Positions 1-8,518 of a DNA stretch of 64,000 bases are shown here, piece by piece. Origin of the DNA: Pseudomonas sp. A-RE-19 (GTDB lineage: Bacteria; Pseudomonadota; Gammaproteobacteria; Pseudomonadales; Pseudomonadaceae); the NCBI RefSeq assembly GCF_019956555.1, contig NZ_JAHBDQ010000003.1:62001-126000 (forward strand), in the 5' to 3' direction. A program made the translations under genes and the position numbers. Numbering within the stretch: the stretch's first letter is position 1; each line of letters opens with the position of its first letter. The notes under the pieces are model-generated. The model did not search any database. It was not told the DNA's origin and saw nothing but the letters and a program-made list of their open reading frames with translations.

Positions 1-54
1 AGCGTCCATCAGGGCGTTGCGGGTCTGTTGTTTCTGTTCGGCGCGGGGGAGCAT
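1..54 (-). CDS. TetR/AcrR-family transcriptional regulator, N-terminal end only (partial)
   Basis: Reading leftwards from an ATG at 54, the frame is open to the window edge and gives 18 residues, MLPRAEQKQQTRNALMDA. An Arg-Ala-Glu-Gln-Lys-Gln-Gln-Thr-Arg run at the very N-terminus is typical of TetR repressors of the DesT type in Pseudomonas, which control fatty-acid desaturation; that assignment is inference from a very short stretch. No strong ribosome-binding site is visible just upstream, so the true start could differ. The helix-turn-helix and ligand domain lie outside the window. Confidence 0.6.
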   Translation of the reverse strand, partial: MLPRAEQKQQTRNALMDA

Positions 55-161
55 CGCAAGGGTGTTTTCTGGACAGGACAGCGGCGCACTCTAACAAATC
101 GGCTTCGCTGGCGTCGAACGGGGATCGGGGGCACGCAGGGAAATGTGGCTTCTATAAAGTC

Positions 162-190
162 AAAAGCCCAATCCGGGGATTGGGCTTTTA
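162..190 (-). terminator. Hairpin terminator downstream of the repeat protein
   Basis: A 13-bp perfect stem (AAAAGCCCAATCC, 2-base loop, GGATTGGGCTTTT) lies 19 bases after the stop of the minus-strand gene at 209. The T-rich arm ends the hairpin on either strand, so it may also stop transcription coming from the left. Confidence 0.75.
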
Positions 191-208
191 TTCAGGGCCG
201 CCATGGAC

Positions 209-679
209 TTAGCTCACAGCGCTGTTGCGTTCGATTACACGGTCACCACCGCCTTCAGCCAGGGTTTGGCCTTGTGGAGTGCGATCGGTGCCATCGGCAG
301 CCAGGGTTTGGCCTTGTGGAGTGCGATCGGTGCCATCGGCAGCCAGGGTTTGGCCTTGTGGAGTGCGATCGGTGCCATCGGCAGCCAGGGTTTGGCCTTG
401 TGGAGTGCGATCCGCACCATCAGCGGCCAGGGTTTGACCTTGTGGAGTACGGTCCGAACCATCCTGAGTGATCAGGCCTTTTTCTTTCAGGCGATCATTG
501 CCACCTTCGGCCAGGGTCTGACCTTGTGGGGTGCGGTCGGTACCATCGGCAGCCACGGTCTGGCTGAACACCGAGTGGTTGTCTTTGACTTGTGGAGTGG
601 CCTGGTCAGCGGCTGGCAAGGCAAAAGCGGTGCTGGCTAACATCGAGAGGGTCAGGCTAAGCAGTAATTCGCGTTTCAT
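209..679 (-). CDS. Small exported protein built of 14-residue tandem repeats
   Basis: The product has 156 residues. The start at 679 is preceded by AAGGAG and begins a clear signal peptide (MKRELLLSLTLSMLASTAFA). The mature part is almost entirely copies of DRTPQGQTLAADGT: six DRTPQGQTLA blocks, one pair separated by a degenerate EGGNDRLKEKG unit. At DNA level the word ccagggttt recurs exactly every 42 bases at 259, 301, 343, 385 and 427, and a variant lies 84 bases further at 511. The repeats are hydrophilic, rich in Asp, Gln and Thr, and have no cysteine. I recognise no enzyme or binding motif. Location should be periplasmic or secreted; function is unknown. Copy number is likely to vary between strains. 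Confidence 0.8.
   Translation of the reverse strand: MKRELLLSLTLSMLASTAFALPAADQATPQVKDNHSVFSQTVAADGTDRTPQGQTLAEGGNDRLKEKGLITQDGSDRTPQGQTLAADGADRTPQGQTLAADGTDRTPQGQTLAADGTDRTPQGQTLAADGTDRTPQGQTLAEGGGDRVIERNSAVS
254..530. repeat. 42-bp tandem repeat array inside the exported protein gene
   Basis: Five near-identical 42-bp units run head to tail from about 259 to 468, with a sixth, diverged unit at 511 after an 84-bp step. The period is a multiple of three, so gain or loss of a unit keeps the reading frame. Confidence 0.9.
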
Positions 680-1065
680 GATGGGTTGCTCCTTGGGAGG
701 GCGATAAAGTGGGTACGAGGGCAATGCTACTCTCGAGAAGTCGATATAAAAGTTCATAAACGCAATGGTAATAATCAACGGAATTGATTGTTTCGCCGAG
801 GCGCTCTAGAACGGGCATTTCCGGCAACCGTTTTTGCACTGAGGTGGGTGTTTTCGACTCACTCGTGCAGCACAAAAGTGCGGGTCTGTAACGCCGGATG
901 AGGGAGCAGTGTGGCCACGACCGATTATTTGAGTGTTAAACGGCTATTCGGTTAAACCTGCACGCCATTTCCCAGTCCTAGATGTCATGGCAGGCCGGTT
1001 CTGGCCTAACGTTTCATAGGTGCGTCGCTGTCCGGGCGCTCAGTTGTATTCAGGAGTCCTGTGCA
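680..1065. other. 386-base intergenic region
   Basis: This spacer separates the divergent repeat-protein and AsmA genes and must hold both promoters. A short inverted pair, gttaaacggc and cggttaaacc, lies at about 936-958. I could not pick a convincing -35/-10 pair, and no small gene or REP element is visible. Confidence 0.4.
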
Positions 1066-3141
1066 ATGACGCGCACTCGTAAAATTCTCGCCTGGACCTT
1101 TGCCAGCCTCATCGTCCTGCTGGCTGTATTGGTTCTGATCATCGCGTTCTTCGATTGGAACCGGATCAAACCACCTCTCAATGCCAAGGTTTCCGAAGAA
1201 CTGCATCGTCCATTTGCCATCAATGGCAACCTCGCAGTGGTCTGGCAGCGCGAACCCGATGAAGGCGGCTGGCGGGCCTGGGTGCCGTGGCCACATGTGG
1301 TGGCTGAAGACCTGAGCCTGGGCAACCCGGACTGGTCGAAGCAACCGCAGATGGCCACCCTCAAACGCGTCGAGTTGCGCATTTCGCCGTTGGCCTTGCT
1401 GACGCAGCGGGTGCTGATCCCGCGCATCGACCTGACCGAACCCAATGCCGACCTACAACGTCTGGCCGATGGCCGCGCCAACTGGACGTTCAAATTCGAC
1501 CCCAAAGACCCGAACGCCGAGCCCTCGAACTGGGTGGTGGACATCGGGGCCATCGGCTTCGACAAGGGCCACGTCACGCTTGATGATCAGAGTTTGAAGA
1601 CTCAACTCGACTTGCTCATCGATCCGTTGGGCAAACCGATTCCATTCAGCGACATCGTCGGCGAAAAGGCGGCGAAATCCGCACTTGAGAAGGGCGGCGC
1701 ACCGCAAAATTATGCGTTTGCGTTGAAGGTCAAAGGCCAATACCACGGTCAGGATCTCGCGGGTCAAGGCAAGATCGGTGGCCTGCTGGCCTTACAGGAC
1801 GCCACCCGGCCGTTCCCGCTTCACGCTCAAATGAAGATCGCCGACACCCGTGTGGAACTGGCCGGCACGCTCACCGATCCATTGAATCTCGGCGCGCTGG
1901 ATCTGCGCCTGAAACTGGCCGGTGCCAGCCTGGGCAATCTCTATCCGCTGATCGGCGTGACGCTCCCGGATACTCCGCCGTACGCCACCGACGGTCACTT
2001 GATCGCCAAGCTGCACGAGCCGGACGGGGCGGTTTACCGTTATGAGGCGTTCAACGGCAAGATCGGCGAGAGTGATATCCATGGCAACCTGAGCTACGTC
2101 GCGAGCCAGCCGAGGCCCAAACTCAGCGGGGCGCTGGAGTCCAATCAACTGCTGTTTACCGACCTGGCCCCGTTGATCGGCGCCGACTCCAATGCCAAGC
2201 AAATGGCCCGTGGCGGTGAAAGCAAACAGCCGACAGACAAGGTGCTGCCGGTCGAGGAGTTCAAGACCGAGCGCTGGCGCGTCATGGACGCCGACGTTGA
2301 GTTCACCGGCAAGCGCATTGTTCACAACGAAAAACTGCCGTTCAACGATCTCTACACTCATCTAGTGCTGACGGATGGCGTGCTCAGCCTCGAGCCCCTG
2401 CGTTTCGGTGTGGCCGGCGGCAACCTGGATGCGCAGATTCGTCTGAACGGACGTGCCGAGCCCTTGGAAGGCCAGGCCAAACTGACCGCGCGCAAGTTCA
2501 AGCTCAAGCAACTATTTCCCTCCCTTGATGTGATGAAAACCAGTTTCGGTGAGCTCAATGGCGACGCCGACCTTACCGGCCGGGGCAACTCGGTGGCCAA
2601 ATTGCTGGGCACTGCCGATGGCAATTTGAAAATGCTGATCAATGACGGCGCGATCAGCCGCGAATTGATGGAACTGGCGGGATTGAACGTCGGCAACTAT
2701 GTGGTCGGCAAAATCTTTGGCGACAAGGAAGTGAAGATCAACTGCGCGGCGGCCGATTTCGACATCAAGAGCGGTCTGGCGACCACACGGCTGTTCGTCT
2801 TCGATACCGAGAATGCGATCGTCTACATCGATGGCACCGCAAACATGGCAACCGAGCAACTGGACCTGACCATCAGCCCGGAATCCAAGGGCTGGCGTTT
2901 GATTTCGCTGCGGTCGCCGCTGTATGTGCGGGGTAAATTCATCAAGCCGGATGCGGGTGTGAAAGCGGTGCCGTTGATGTTGCGTGGGGCGGGGATGGTG
3001 GCATTGGGTGTGATTGCCGCGCCGGCGGCGGGCTTGCTGGCGCTGATAGCGCCCAGCGCGGGTGAGCCCAATCAATGTGCGCCGTTGCTGGAGCAGATGA
3101 AGGCCGGGAAGGCGCCGGTGACGGTTAAGCCAACCCGGTAA
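1066..3141 (+). CDS. AsmA-family protein
   Basis: The product has 691 residues. The ATG at 1066 was chosen over the longer frame from 982 because CAGGAG lies 9 bases upstream and the protein then begins with a short basic stretch and one membrane helix (residues about 9-29). The rest is a large periplasmic AsmA region with the usual acidic start (FFDWNRIKPPL) and the C-terminal block on NDGAISRELMELAGLNVGNYV. AsmA-family proteins are inner-membrane-anchored and are linked to outer-membrane lipid homeostasis, probably as lipid-transfer bridges (family knowledge). A second hydrophobic stretch lies near the C-terminus (MVALGVIAAPAAGLLALIAP). The gene is followed by an inverted repeat pair and a convergent LysR gene. 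Confidence 0.85.
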   Translation: MTRTRKILAWTFASLIVLLAVLVLIIAFFDWNRIKPPLNAKVSEELHRPFAINGNLAVVWQREPDEGGWRAWVPWPHVVAEDLSLGNPDWSKQPQMATLKRVELRISPLALLTQRVLIPRIDLTEPNADLQRLADGRANWTFKFDPKDPNAEPSNWVVDIGAIGFDKGHVTLDDQSLKTQLDLLIDPLGKPIPFSDIVGEKAAKSALEKGGAPQNYAFALKVKGQYHGQDLAGQGKIGGLLALQDATRPFPLHAQMKIADTRVELAGTLTDPLNLGALDLRLKLAGASLGNLYPLIGVTLPDTPPYATDGHLIAKLHEPDGAVYRYEAFNGKIGESDIHGNLSYVASQPRPKLSGALESNQLLFTDLAPLIGADSNAKQMARGGESKQPTDKVLPVEEFKTERWRVMDADVEFTGKRIVHNEKLPFNDLYTHLVLTDGVLSLEPLRFGVAGGNLDAQIRLNGRAEPLEGQAKLTARKFKLKQLFPSLDVMKTSFGELNGDADLTGRGNSVAKLLGTADGNLKMLINDGAISRELMELAGLNVGNYVVGKIFGDKEVKINCAAADFDIKSGLATTRLFVFDTENAIVYIDGTANMATEQLDLTISPESKGWRLISLRSPLYVRGKFIKPDAGVKAVPLMLRGAGMVALGVIAAPAAGLLALIAPSAGEPNQCAPLLEQMKAGKAPVTVKPTR

Positions 3142-3160
3142 TCCGTTGGCGTCTGTTATG

Positions 3161-3259
3161 ACGCTTTCGCGGGCAGCCTTGCTCCTACAGGTTTTGCGTC
3201 GTGCCCATCGTTGGCATGCGACGCAAATCTGTAGGAGCGAGGCTTGCCCGCGAAAGCGG
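3161..3259. repeat. REP-type inverted doublet, variant family (TAGGAGCGAGGCTTGCCCGCGAAAG)
   Basis: Two arms (about 3161-3199 and 3221-3259) are inverted copies: ttcgcgggcagccttgctcc and its complement, with gtcg/cgac at the inner edges. It is extragenic, between two convergent genes. The same variant occurs at 33944-34047; it differs from the commoner GTGGGAGCGAGCCTGCTCGCGA family in this window. Confidence 0.85.
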
Positions 3260-3270
3260 TCTGGCAGGCG

Positions 3271-4236
3271 CTACAAATCTTTCAAAATGTCAGCCATATC
3301 ATCCGCATGCTCTTCTTCCTGGGCCGCAGGCTGCGATCTTGGTAATAGGCCCGACAACCGAGCTTCCTCCTGCAACCACGCAAAAAACGCCCGCACCGGC
3401 GGATGCCGTTCACGGCCCGGCACGCACAGCGCGCTGTATCCGGCCCCGTCGACCTGAATCTCACCCCGATAAGCCACCAGCAAACCGCTGGCCACACTTT
3501 CCGACACCAGAATATTGCTCGCCAGTACCAGACCTTGCCCGGCGATGGCGGCTTGCAGGGCGTAATGCTCTTCGTCGTATTCACGTACTGCCGGTTGCCC
3601 GGTCAGCCAGGTTTCGCCGGACTGCGCGCACCAGGCCTCCCAGCCGTGGGCATAAAGCTTGGAGTTGTGCCAGCGCACGCTGATCAGGGTCGGTACCCGA
3701 CGGGCTGCCAGGGCCACTTGTTCAGGCGAGCCATAGACCCCGAAGGATTCGTCGAACAGGCACAGCCCATACAGATTCGGGTAATCGTCGAGGCTGTAAC
3801 GCACCACCAGATCGACGCTGGCGTCCTGATGCAAGTCGATGACTTCGCAGTGAGTGTCCAGCCGCAGGCTGATGTTCGGATGGCAGGCGTAAAACCGGCC
3901 CAGCCTTGGCACCAGCCAGAGGGCCGCGAAGGCGGCCGTGGTGGAAATCGTCAGGCTCGTGCCGCTGCGTTGCGGGCGCAAGGTATCAACGCTTTGCGCC
4001 ACTTCCAGCAGGGCGCCGTGCAGGCTGCGGAACAGCCGTTCGCCGCATTCGGTAAGGCGCACCTGCCGTGGCAGTCGTTCGAACAACGGCACGCCGAGCC
4101 AGCTTTCCAGGGCGCGGATCTGGTGGGAAACCGCCGTCGGCGTCACGGAGAGCTCTTCGGCGGCGGCCTTGAAACTCAGCAGGCGTGAGGCGGATTCGAA
4201 GGCCCGTAGGGCGGTCAGCGGTAACGAGGCAAACAT
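3271..4236 (-). CDS. LysR-family transcriptional regulator (GcvA-like)
   Basis: The product has 321 residues, normal for the family. The start at 4236 is preferred because GGAG lies 6 bases before it; an upstream in-frame ATG at 4248 has no such site. The N-terminal winged helix reads SFKAAAEELSVTPTAVSHQIRALE, of the GcvA/AmpR subgroup, followed by a substrate-binding domain. A proline/glutamate-rich tail ends the protein. It is divergent from the azoreductase gene, whose start lies 122 bases away, so that gene is the likely target (inference). The inducer is unknown. Confidence 0.9.
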   Translation of the reverse strand: MFASLPLTALRAFESASRLLSFKAAAEELSVTPTAVSHQIRALESWLGVPLFERLPRQVRLTECGERLFRSLHGALLEVAQSVDTLRPQRSGTSLTISTTAAFAALWLVPRLGRFYACHPNISLRLDTHCEVIDLHQDASVDLVVRYSLDDYPNLYGLCLFDESFGVYGSPEQVALAARRVPTLISVRWHNSKLYAHGWEAWCAQSGETWLTGQPAVREYDEEHYALQAAIAGQGLVLASNILVSESVASGLLVAYRGEIQVDGAGYSALCVPGRERHPPVRAFFAWLQEEARLSGLLPRSQPAAQEEEHADDMADILKDL

Positions 4237-4357
4237 TTGAAACTCCATGGATGAAATGGATTCACCCAAACTGATTTTTGCTCATTTGAATAGACGCGGC
4301 CGCCAGCTTCAAGCTGCGAGCCACAAACAGTTCGAGTTTAGTCTTCAGGAGATTCAG

Positions 4358-4996
4358 ATGAGCACAATTCTTGCCATTCACGCCAGCCCCCGTGGCGACC
4401 GTTCCCATTCACGACGTTTGGCCGAGGTGTTTATTTCGGCCTGGCAGGTCCGCAACCCGCAGTCGCAACTGACTCGCCGTGAAGTCGGTCGGGCGTTGAT
4501 TCCGCCCGTCAACGAAGCCTTCGTAGCGGCCGCTTTTCATCCAGAGCCGCAAGCACGACCGCTGTCGATGCAGGCCGATCTGGCACTCAGCGATGAATTG
4601 GTGGGGGAGTTGCTCGGCCATGATCTGTTGGTGATTTCCACGCCGATGTACAACTTCAGCGTGCCCAGCGGCCTCAAGGCCTGGATCGACCAGATTGTGC
4701 GGCTCGGGCTGACGTTCAATCACACCCTGGACAACGGCGTCGCGCAGTACGAACCACTGGTGCGAGGCAAGAAAGCGTTGATCGTCACCAGTCGCGGCGG
4801 ATTCGGCTTCGGCCCCGGCGGTGAGCTGGAAGCGATGAACCATGCCGATCCATTGTTGCGCACGGCACTGGGGTTCATCGGCATCACCGACATCACCGTT
4901 GTCGCCGCCGAGGGCGAAGAGTCCGCCGAGCGCACCTTCCAGGTTTCCGTGGCCGAGGCCGAGCAGCGCTTGCTGGCGCTGGCCAGGGAGTTCTAG
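4358..4996 (+). CDS. azoR: FMN-dependent NADH-azoreductase / quinone reductase
   Basis: The product has 212 residues. The ATG at 4358 follows AGGAGATTCAG. The flavodoxin-like fold is shown by the phosphate-binding start ([18 protein letters not shown]) and by [18 protein letters not shown], the hallmark of AzoR/AcpD enzymes that bind FMN, followed by [11 protein letters not shown]. These cytoplasmic dimers reduce azo dyes and quinones with NAD(P)H and are usually part of electrophile stress defence. The gene is divergent from a LysR regulator. Its stop codon directly abuts the ATG of the disrupted SMR gene, so the two formed an operon. Confidence 0.88.
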   Translation: MSTILAIHASPRGDRSHSRRLAEVFISAWQVRNPQSQLTRREVGRALIPPVNEAFVAAAFHPEPQARPLSMQADLALSDELVGELLGHDLLVISTPMYNFSVPSGLKAWIDQIVRLGLTFNHTLDNGVAQYEPLVRGKKALIVTSRGGFGFGPGGELEAMNHADPLLRTALGFIGITDITVVAAEGEESAERTFQVSVAEAEQRLLALAREF

Positions 4997-5569
4997 ATGG
5001 CCTGGTTGTTCTTGCTGATCGCCGCCGGGTTCGAGGTCACCTTCGCCATGGGCATGAAGTACGCCGAAGGCTTCACCCGGCCCTGGCCGTCAGTGGTGAC
5101 GGTGGTGGCTGCGGTGGGCGGGATTTACTTCCTGACCTAGGGGGCGTTCTCAATTAGTTTCCCCGCCGCGCCGGGTCTGCTGTTGTGCAGGGCAAGGCGC
5201 GAGAAGCGTGGTTTGGTCATTCCAAATAAGCTTCGAGCAACGCAGCCCTGCACAACAGCAGGCCCGGCCCTTCGGGTTGTGCCTTAAAGCGGGCCAGGCT
5301 GCGTTGCAGGCCTTGGAAAGGGAACAACCATTCCCAGCGGCCTGCGCCTTGCCTGGCCCGCTTTAAGGCGACAACGCGGCGGGGAAACTAATTGAGAACG
5401 CCCCCTAACCCTGCGCGAATTGCCGGTGAGCATCGCCTACCCGATCTGGACGGCTATCGGCTCGCTGGGCACGGTGTTTCTCGGCTTTGCGCTGCTCGGC
5501 GAAAGCCTGACCGCGCTCAAGCTGGTGTCGGTCGGGCTGATTGTGGCGGGCGTGGTGGGATTGAAGTAA
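4997..5569 (+). pseudogene. Small multidrug-resistance (SMR/SugE-like) efflux protein, disrupted by a MITE-like insertion
   Basis: The ATG at 4997 directly follows the azoR stop. The 5' part gives MAWLFLLIAAGFEVTFAMGM and on to YFLT (47 codons), the first helix of an SMR exporter with its conserved membrane Glu. It then meets TAG at 5138, the first bases of the inserted element. The 3' part resumes at 5411 as LRELPVSIAYPIWTAIGSLG and ends in GVVGLK at 5569. Removing 5138-5410 (element plus one copy of ACC) restores one frame of 99 residues, slightly short for a family of about 105-110, so a codon or two may also have been lost. As it stands no functional four-helix SMR protein can be made. 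Confidence 0.9.
5138..5407. mobile_element. 270-bp MITE-like element inside the SMR gene
   Basis: The element begins TAGGGGGCGTTCTCAATTAG and ends with its exact reverse complement. The terminal inverted repeats are perfect over 33 bases (5138-5170 and 5375-5407). It is flanked by ACC on both sides (5135-5137, 5408-5410), consistent with a 3-bp target duplication. The interior folds into two further imperfect hairpins: one on CTGCTGTTGTGCAGGGC / GCCCTGCACAACAGCAG (5177-5260) and one on GCCTTAAAGCGGGCCAGGC / GCCTGGCCCGCTTTAAGGC (5282-5370). There is no transposase frame, so mobilisation must be in trans. The parent element is unknown to me. Confidence 0.88.
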
Positions 5570-5678
5570 GGCGGATGACATAGACTGGTTATCGAATTGT
5601 CATCTCGGGTGACGATGCTTGGCTGATGCCTTGCATCCAGCCTTGCTTCATCTCACCGATCACAAGGATTGTTCATCC

Positions 5679-6569
5679 ATGTCGCAAGGTTCCGCCACGC
5701 GTTACCCGTTGGTGCTGGTCCCGGGGATGCTCGGGTTTATCCGTCTGCTGCTCTACCCCTATTGGTACGGAATCATTTCGGCGTTGCGCCGGGATGGGGC
5801 GACCGTGATCGCGGTGCAGGTCTCGCCGCTCAATTCCACGGAGGTACGCGGCGAGCAATTGCTGGCACGGATCGAGGAGATTCTGCGCGAAACCGGAGCC
5901 GGGAAGGTCAACCTGATCGGCCATAGCCAAGGCTCGTTGACCGCCCGTTATGCCGCGGCAAAACGCCCGGACCAGGTGGCGTCGGTGACCTCGGTGGCCG
6001 GCCCCAACCATGGCTCGGAGCTGGCGGACTACCTGCATGAAAATTATCCGGCTGACAGCGCCAAGGGCCGGCTGCTCAGCTTTTTGCTGTGGCTGATCAG
6101 CGCGTTGATGTGCCTGCTGGAAACCGGCTATCGCGGGCCGAGACTGCCGGTGGATATCCCGGCTTCGCACCAATCCCTGACCACCGCAGGCGTGGCGCTG
6201 TTCAATCAGCGTTATCCACAGGGGCTGCCTGACACTTGGGGCGGGCACGGCCCGGAAGTGGTCAATGGCGTGCGCTATTACTCCTGGTCCGGGACCTTGC
6301 AGGCGGGCAAGACCGATCGCGGGTGCAACCTGTTCGACGGGACCAATCGCAGTTGCCGGTTGTTTGCCAAGACCTTCGTGCGTGAAGCGGGGCATTGCGA
6401 CGGGATGGTCGGGCGTTACAGCTCACATCTGGGGACGGTGATTGGTGATGAATACCCGATGGATCACTTCGATATCGTCAACCAGTCGCTCGGGTTGGTG
6501 GGCAAGGGCGCAGAGCCGGTGCGGTTGTTTGTCGAGCATGCGGCGCGGTTGAAGGCGGCCGGGGTTTAG
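5679..6569 (+). CDS. Triacylglycerol lipase, family I, without signal peptide
   Basis: The product has 296 residues. The start at 5679 is preceded by AAGGA. The alpha/beta-hydrolase fold shows the oxyanion region VLVPGMLGF and the nucleophile elbow GHSQG with Ser83. Near the C-terminus, AGHCDGMVG (likely catalytic Asp) and MDHFDIVNQ (likely catalytic His) complete the triad, and a Cys pair (CRLFAK, HCDG) matches the disulfide of Pseudomonas/Burkholderia lipases. It hydrolyses long-chain triglycerides (family knowledge). Unlike secreted P. aeruginosa LipA it starts directly at the hydrolase fold with no leader, and no lipase foldase gene follows, as in the Proteus-type and some P. fluorescens lipases. 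Confidence 0.85.
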   Translation: MSQGSATRYPLVLVPGMLGFIRLLLYPYWYGIISALRRDGATVIAVQVSPLNSTEVRGEQLLARIEEILRETGAGKVNLIGHSQGSLTARYAAAKRPDQVASVTSVAGPNHGSELADYLHENYPADSAKGRLLSFLLWLISALMCLLETGYRGPRLPVDIPASHQSLTTAGVALFNQRYPQGLPDTWGGHGPEVVNGVRYYSWSGTLQAGKTDRGCNLFDGTNRSCRLFAKTFVREAGHCDGMVGRYSSHLGTVIGDEYPMDHFDIVNQSLGLVGKGAEPVRLFVEHAARLKAAGV

Positions 6570-6590
6570 CCGTCAGACCGCGTTATCGTT

Positions 6591-6664
6591 CATCGCGAGC
6601 AGGCTCGCTCCCACATTTACTCTGTGAACACAGGCCCATTGTGGGAGCGAGCCTGCTCGCGATG
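6591..6664. repeat. REP doublet
   Basis: Inverted pair of ATCGCGAGCAGGCTCGCTCC and its complement around a short spacer, between the convergent lipase and EamA genes. It is flanked by gttatcgttc, a border also seen at 13081 and 30260. Confidence 0.9.
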
Positions 6665-6672
6665 GCGCCAGA

Positions 6673-7560
6673 TCAGCCAACGGTGACCTTTCGGCCAAGC
6701 ACGGTAGTCCACCGCTCCGACAAAATCACCCCACCCAATGTCAGCACTCCACCCACCAGGTGATACAACGCCAACTGCTCATGCAGCACCACCGCCGCAA
6801 TCAGCGCCGTAATCAACGGCAGCAGATTGAAAAACAACGTGGTCCGGCTCGGCCCCAGGCGCACCACGGCCTGCATCCATGCCAGCGGCGCCAGCATCGA
6901 GGCTAGCAGGCAGGCGTAGAGCACCAGCGGAATGTTCTGCAGGGTCGGACCGATTTTCGGTGAGGCGAGGAACAGCGGAAACAGCACCACCACCGCCACC
7001 AACACCTGCAAATACAACAACACCAGCGGCGGCAAACGCAGCTGCCATTTTTTCAACAGGGTGCTGTAAATCGCATACGCCAGCGTGGCGATCAGCATCA
7101 TCGCGTCGCCCAGGTTCACCCCGTGCTCCAGCAACGCGCCAAGGCTGCCGGACGACACCACCACCAAAACCCCCGCAAACGACAGCACTGCACCGGCCAG
7201 GGCTCCGGCGGTCAGGCGTTGGCCGAGGCTGACAATCGCCATCGCCAGCGACATCAGCGGCATCAGCGACAAAATGATGCCCATGTTGGTCGCCGAAGTC
7301 AGCGTTGCGGCGAAGTAGGCCAGGCTCTGATAAACCGCCATGCCGAGCACGCCGAGGATAAAAATCTTGCCCAGGTTCGGGCGGATCATCGGCCAGTGGG
7401 CGATCACCGGTTTAAGCATGAAAGGCGTGAACAGGATTGCGGCCAGCAGCCAGCGGTAGAAACCGATTTCGGCGGGGAAAATCGCGCCGACCGCCAGTTT
7501 GTTGATCACGGTGTTGCCAGCCCAAATGAAAATGGCCAGCAGGGGATAAGCGTATTGCAT
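6673..7560 (-). CDS. EamA-family (drug/metabolite transporter) inner-membrane exporter
   Basis: The product has 295 residues with about ten hydrophobic segments in two EamA halves. The start MQYAYPLLAIFIWAGNTVIN is typical of the ten-helix DMT exporters. The second half carries ARW-like PLAWMQAVVRLGPSRTTLFF, the usual EamA signature. Substrates in this family are metabolites or amino acids and cannot be told from sequence. It is divergent from the AraC gene (97-base gap), which probably controls it (inference). Confidence 0.85.
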   Translation of the reverse strand: MQYAYPLLAIFIWAGNTVINKLAVGAIFPAEIGFYRWLLAAILFTPFMLKPVIAHWPMIRPNLGKIFILGVLGMAVYQSLAYFAATLTSATNMGIILSLMPLMSLAMAIVSLGQRLTAGALAGAVLSFAGVLVVVSSGSLGALLEHGVNLGDAMMLIATLAYAIYSTLLKKWQLRLPPLVLLYLQVLVAVVVLFPLFLASPKIGPTLQNIPLVLYACLLASMLAPLAWMQAVVRLGPSRTTLFFNLLPLITALIAAVVLHEQLALYHLVGGVLTLGGVILSERWTTVLGRKVTVG

Positions 7561-7657
7561 CGGGAGAAACCAGAACGTTAATGAAGGGTGATTATCCGCC
7601 TGTCTGAATCAATGCCTATACTGCGATCCAGACAACCTGCCCCTGATTCCGGACAGC

Positions 7658-8446
7658 ATGAACAATAAACACATCGACCTGCTGGATTTCAGCGAACTGC
7701 CGGCCCCGGTCTATTTCCGTTATGCCGACTTCAACACCCACGAATACGCCTCGGCCCACCATCACCCGTGGGGCACCCTCGAGTATTCGGCCAACGGGGT
7801 CTTGCACATGGAAATCGGCAGCCGCCGCTTCATGTCGCCGCCGCAATACGCGGTGTGGGTGCCGCCCGAGACCGAGCACAGTTTCTATAGCAATCAGCCG
7901 ATCAACTATCGCGCGGTCTGCCTGGCGCCGACGCTGTGCCGTGATCTGCCGCAGCAGGCCTGCACCCTGGCGATCAGCGACATTCTCAAGGCGATCCTGA
8001 AAGACTTCGCCGCCCGCGATGTGAAAATTCCCGAACACGACGCAGACAAGCGTCTGGCCCAAGTGTTGGTGGACCAACTGCAACAGGCGCCGATGCATGA
8101 GTGTTACTTGCCCTACGCCAGCAGCCCCGGGTTGCTCGGCATTCTGGAAGCCCTGCAGGCCGAGCCTGGGGATAACCGGCCATTGGCGCAGTGGGCGGCG
8201 AACATTCATGTCAGCGAACGCACGTTGGCGCGGCAGTTTGTCCGCGAGTTGGGCATGAGTTTCGGTGAATGGCGGCAACGGTTACGCTTTCTGGCGGCGA
8301 TCGAAGCGCTGGACAGCCAGCGCAGCATTCAGGAAATCGCCTTCGACATGGGCTACAGCACCGGCTCGGCATTTATCGCAATGTTTCAGCGCCAGGCCGG
8401 GTGCACGCCGGAGCAGTATCGACGCAGCCATCTCGATAGCAGGTGA
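7658..8446 (+). CDS. AraC-family transcriptional regulator with N-terminal cupin
   Basis: The product has 262 residues. The N-terminal half is a cupin sensor (YRYADFNTHEYASAHHHPWG with clustered His, then a PPETEHSFYSN segment). The C-terminal half holds two helix-turn-helix motifs (LAQWAANIHVSERTLARQF and IQEIAFDMGYSTGSAFIAMF) ending in the AraC signature PEQYRRS. It is placed divergently from the EamA exporter, a common regulator-exporter pair. The ligand is unknown. Confidence 0.88.
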   Translation: MNNKHIDLLDFSELPAPVYFRYADFNTHEYASAHHHPWGTLEYSANGVLHMEIGSRRFMSPPQYAVWVPPETEHSFYSNQPINYRAVCLAPTLCRDLPQQACTLAISDILKAILKDFAARDVKIPEHDADKRLAQVLVDQLQQAPMHECYLPYASSPGLLGILEALQAEPGDNRPLAQWAANIHVSERTLARQFVRELGMSFGEWRQRLRFLAAIEALDSQRSIQEIAFDMGYSTGSAFIAMFQRQAGCTPEQYRRSHLDSR

Positions 8447-8518
8447 AGGTGTAACGGGCTTTGTCTACACTTCGTAACGAGGCCGCACCCGTCGGTGCGG
8501 TAACAAGGAGAACACTCC

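Noticed and set aside
254..530. CRISPR-like array
   Set aside because: The 42-bp units are contiguous and coding, with no unique spacers between repeats.
5137..5407. CTA or TA as target duplication of the MITE-like element
   Set aside because: Removing the element with one CTA or TA leaves a stop (ACC TAA) in the SMR frame. Taking ACC as the duplication restores the frame and keeps perfect ends.
5392..5583. Small plus-strand frame over the right end of the element
   Set aside because: It is an out-of-frame shadow of the SMR 3' fragment.
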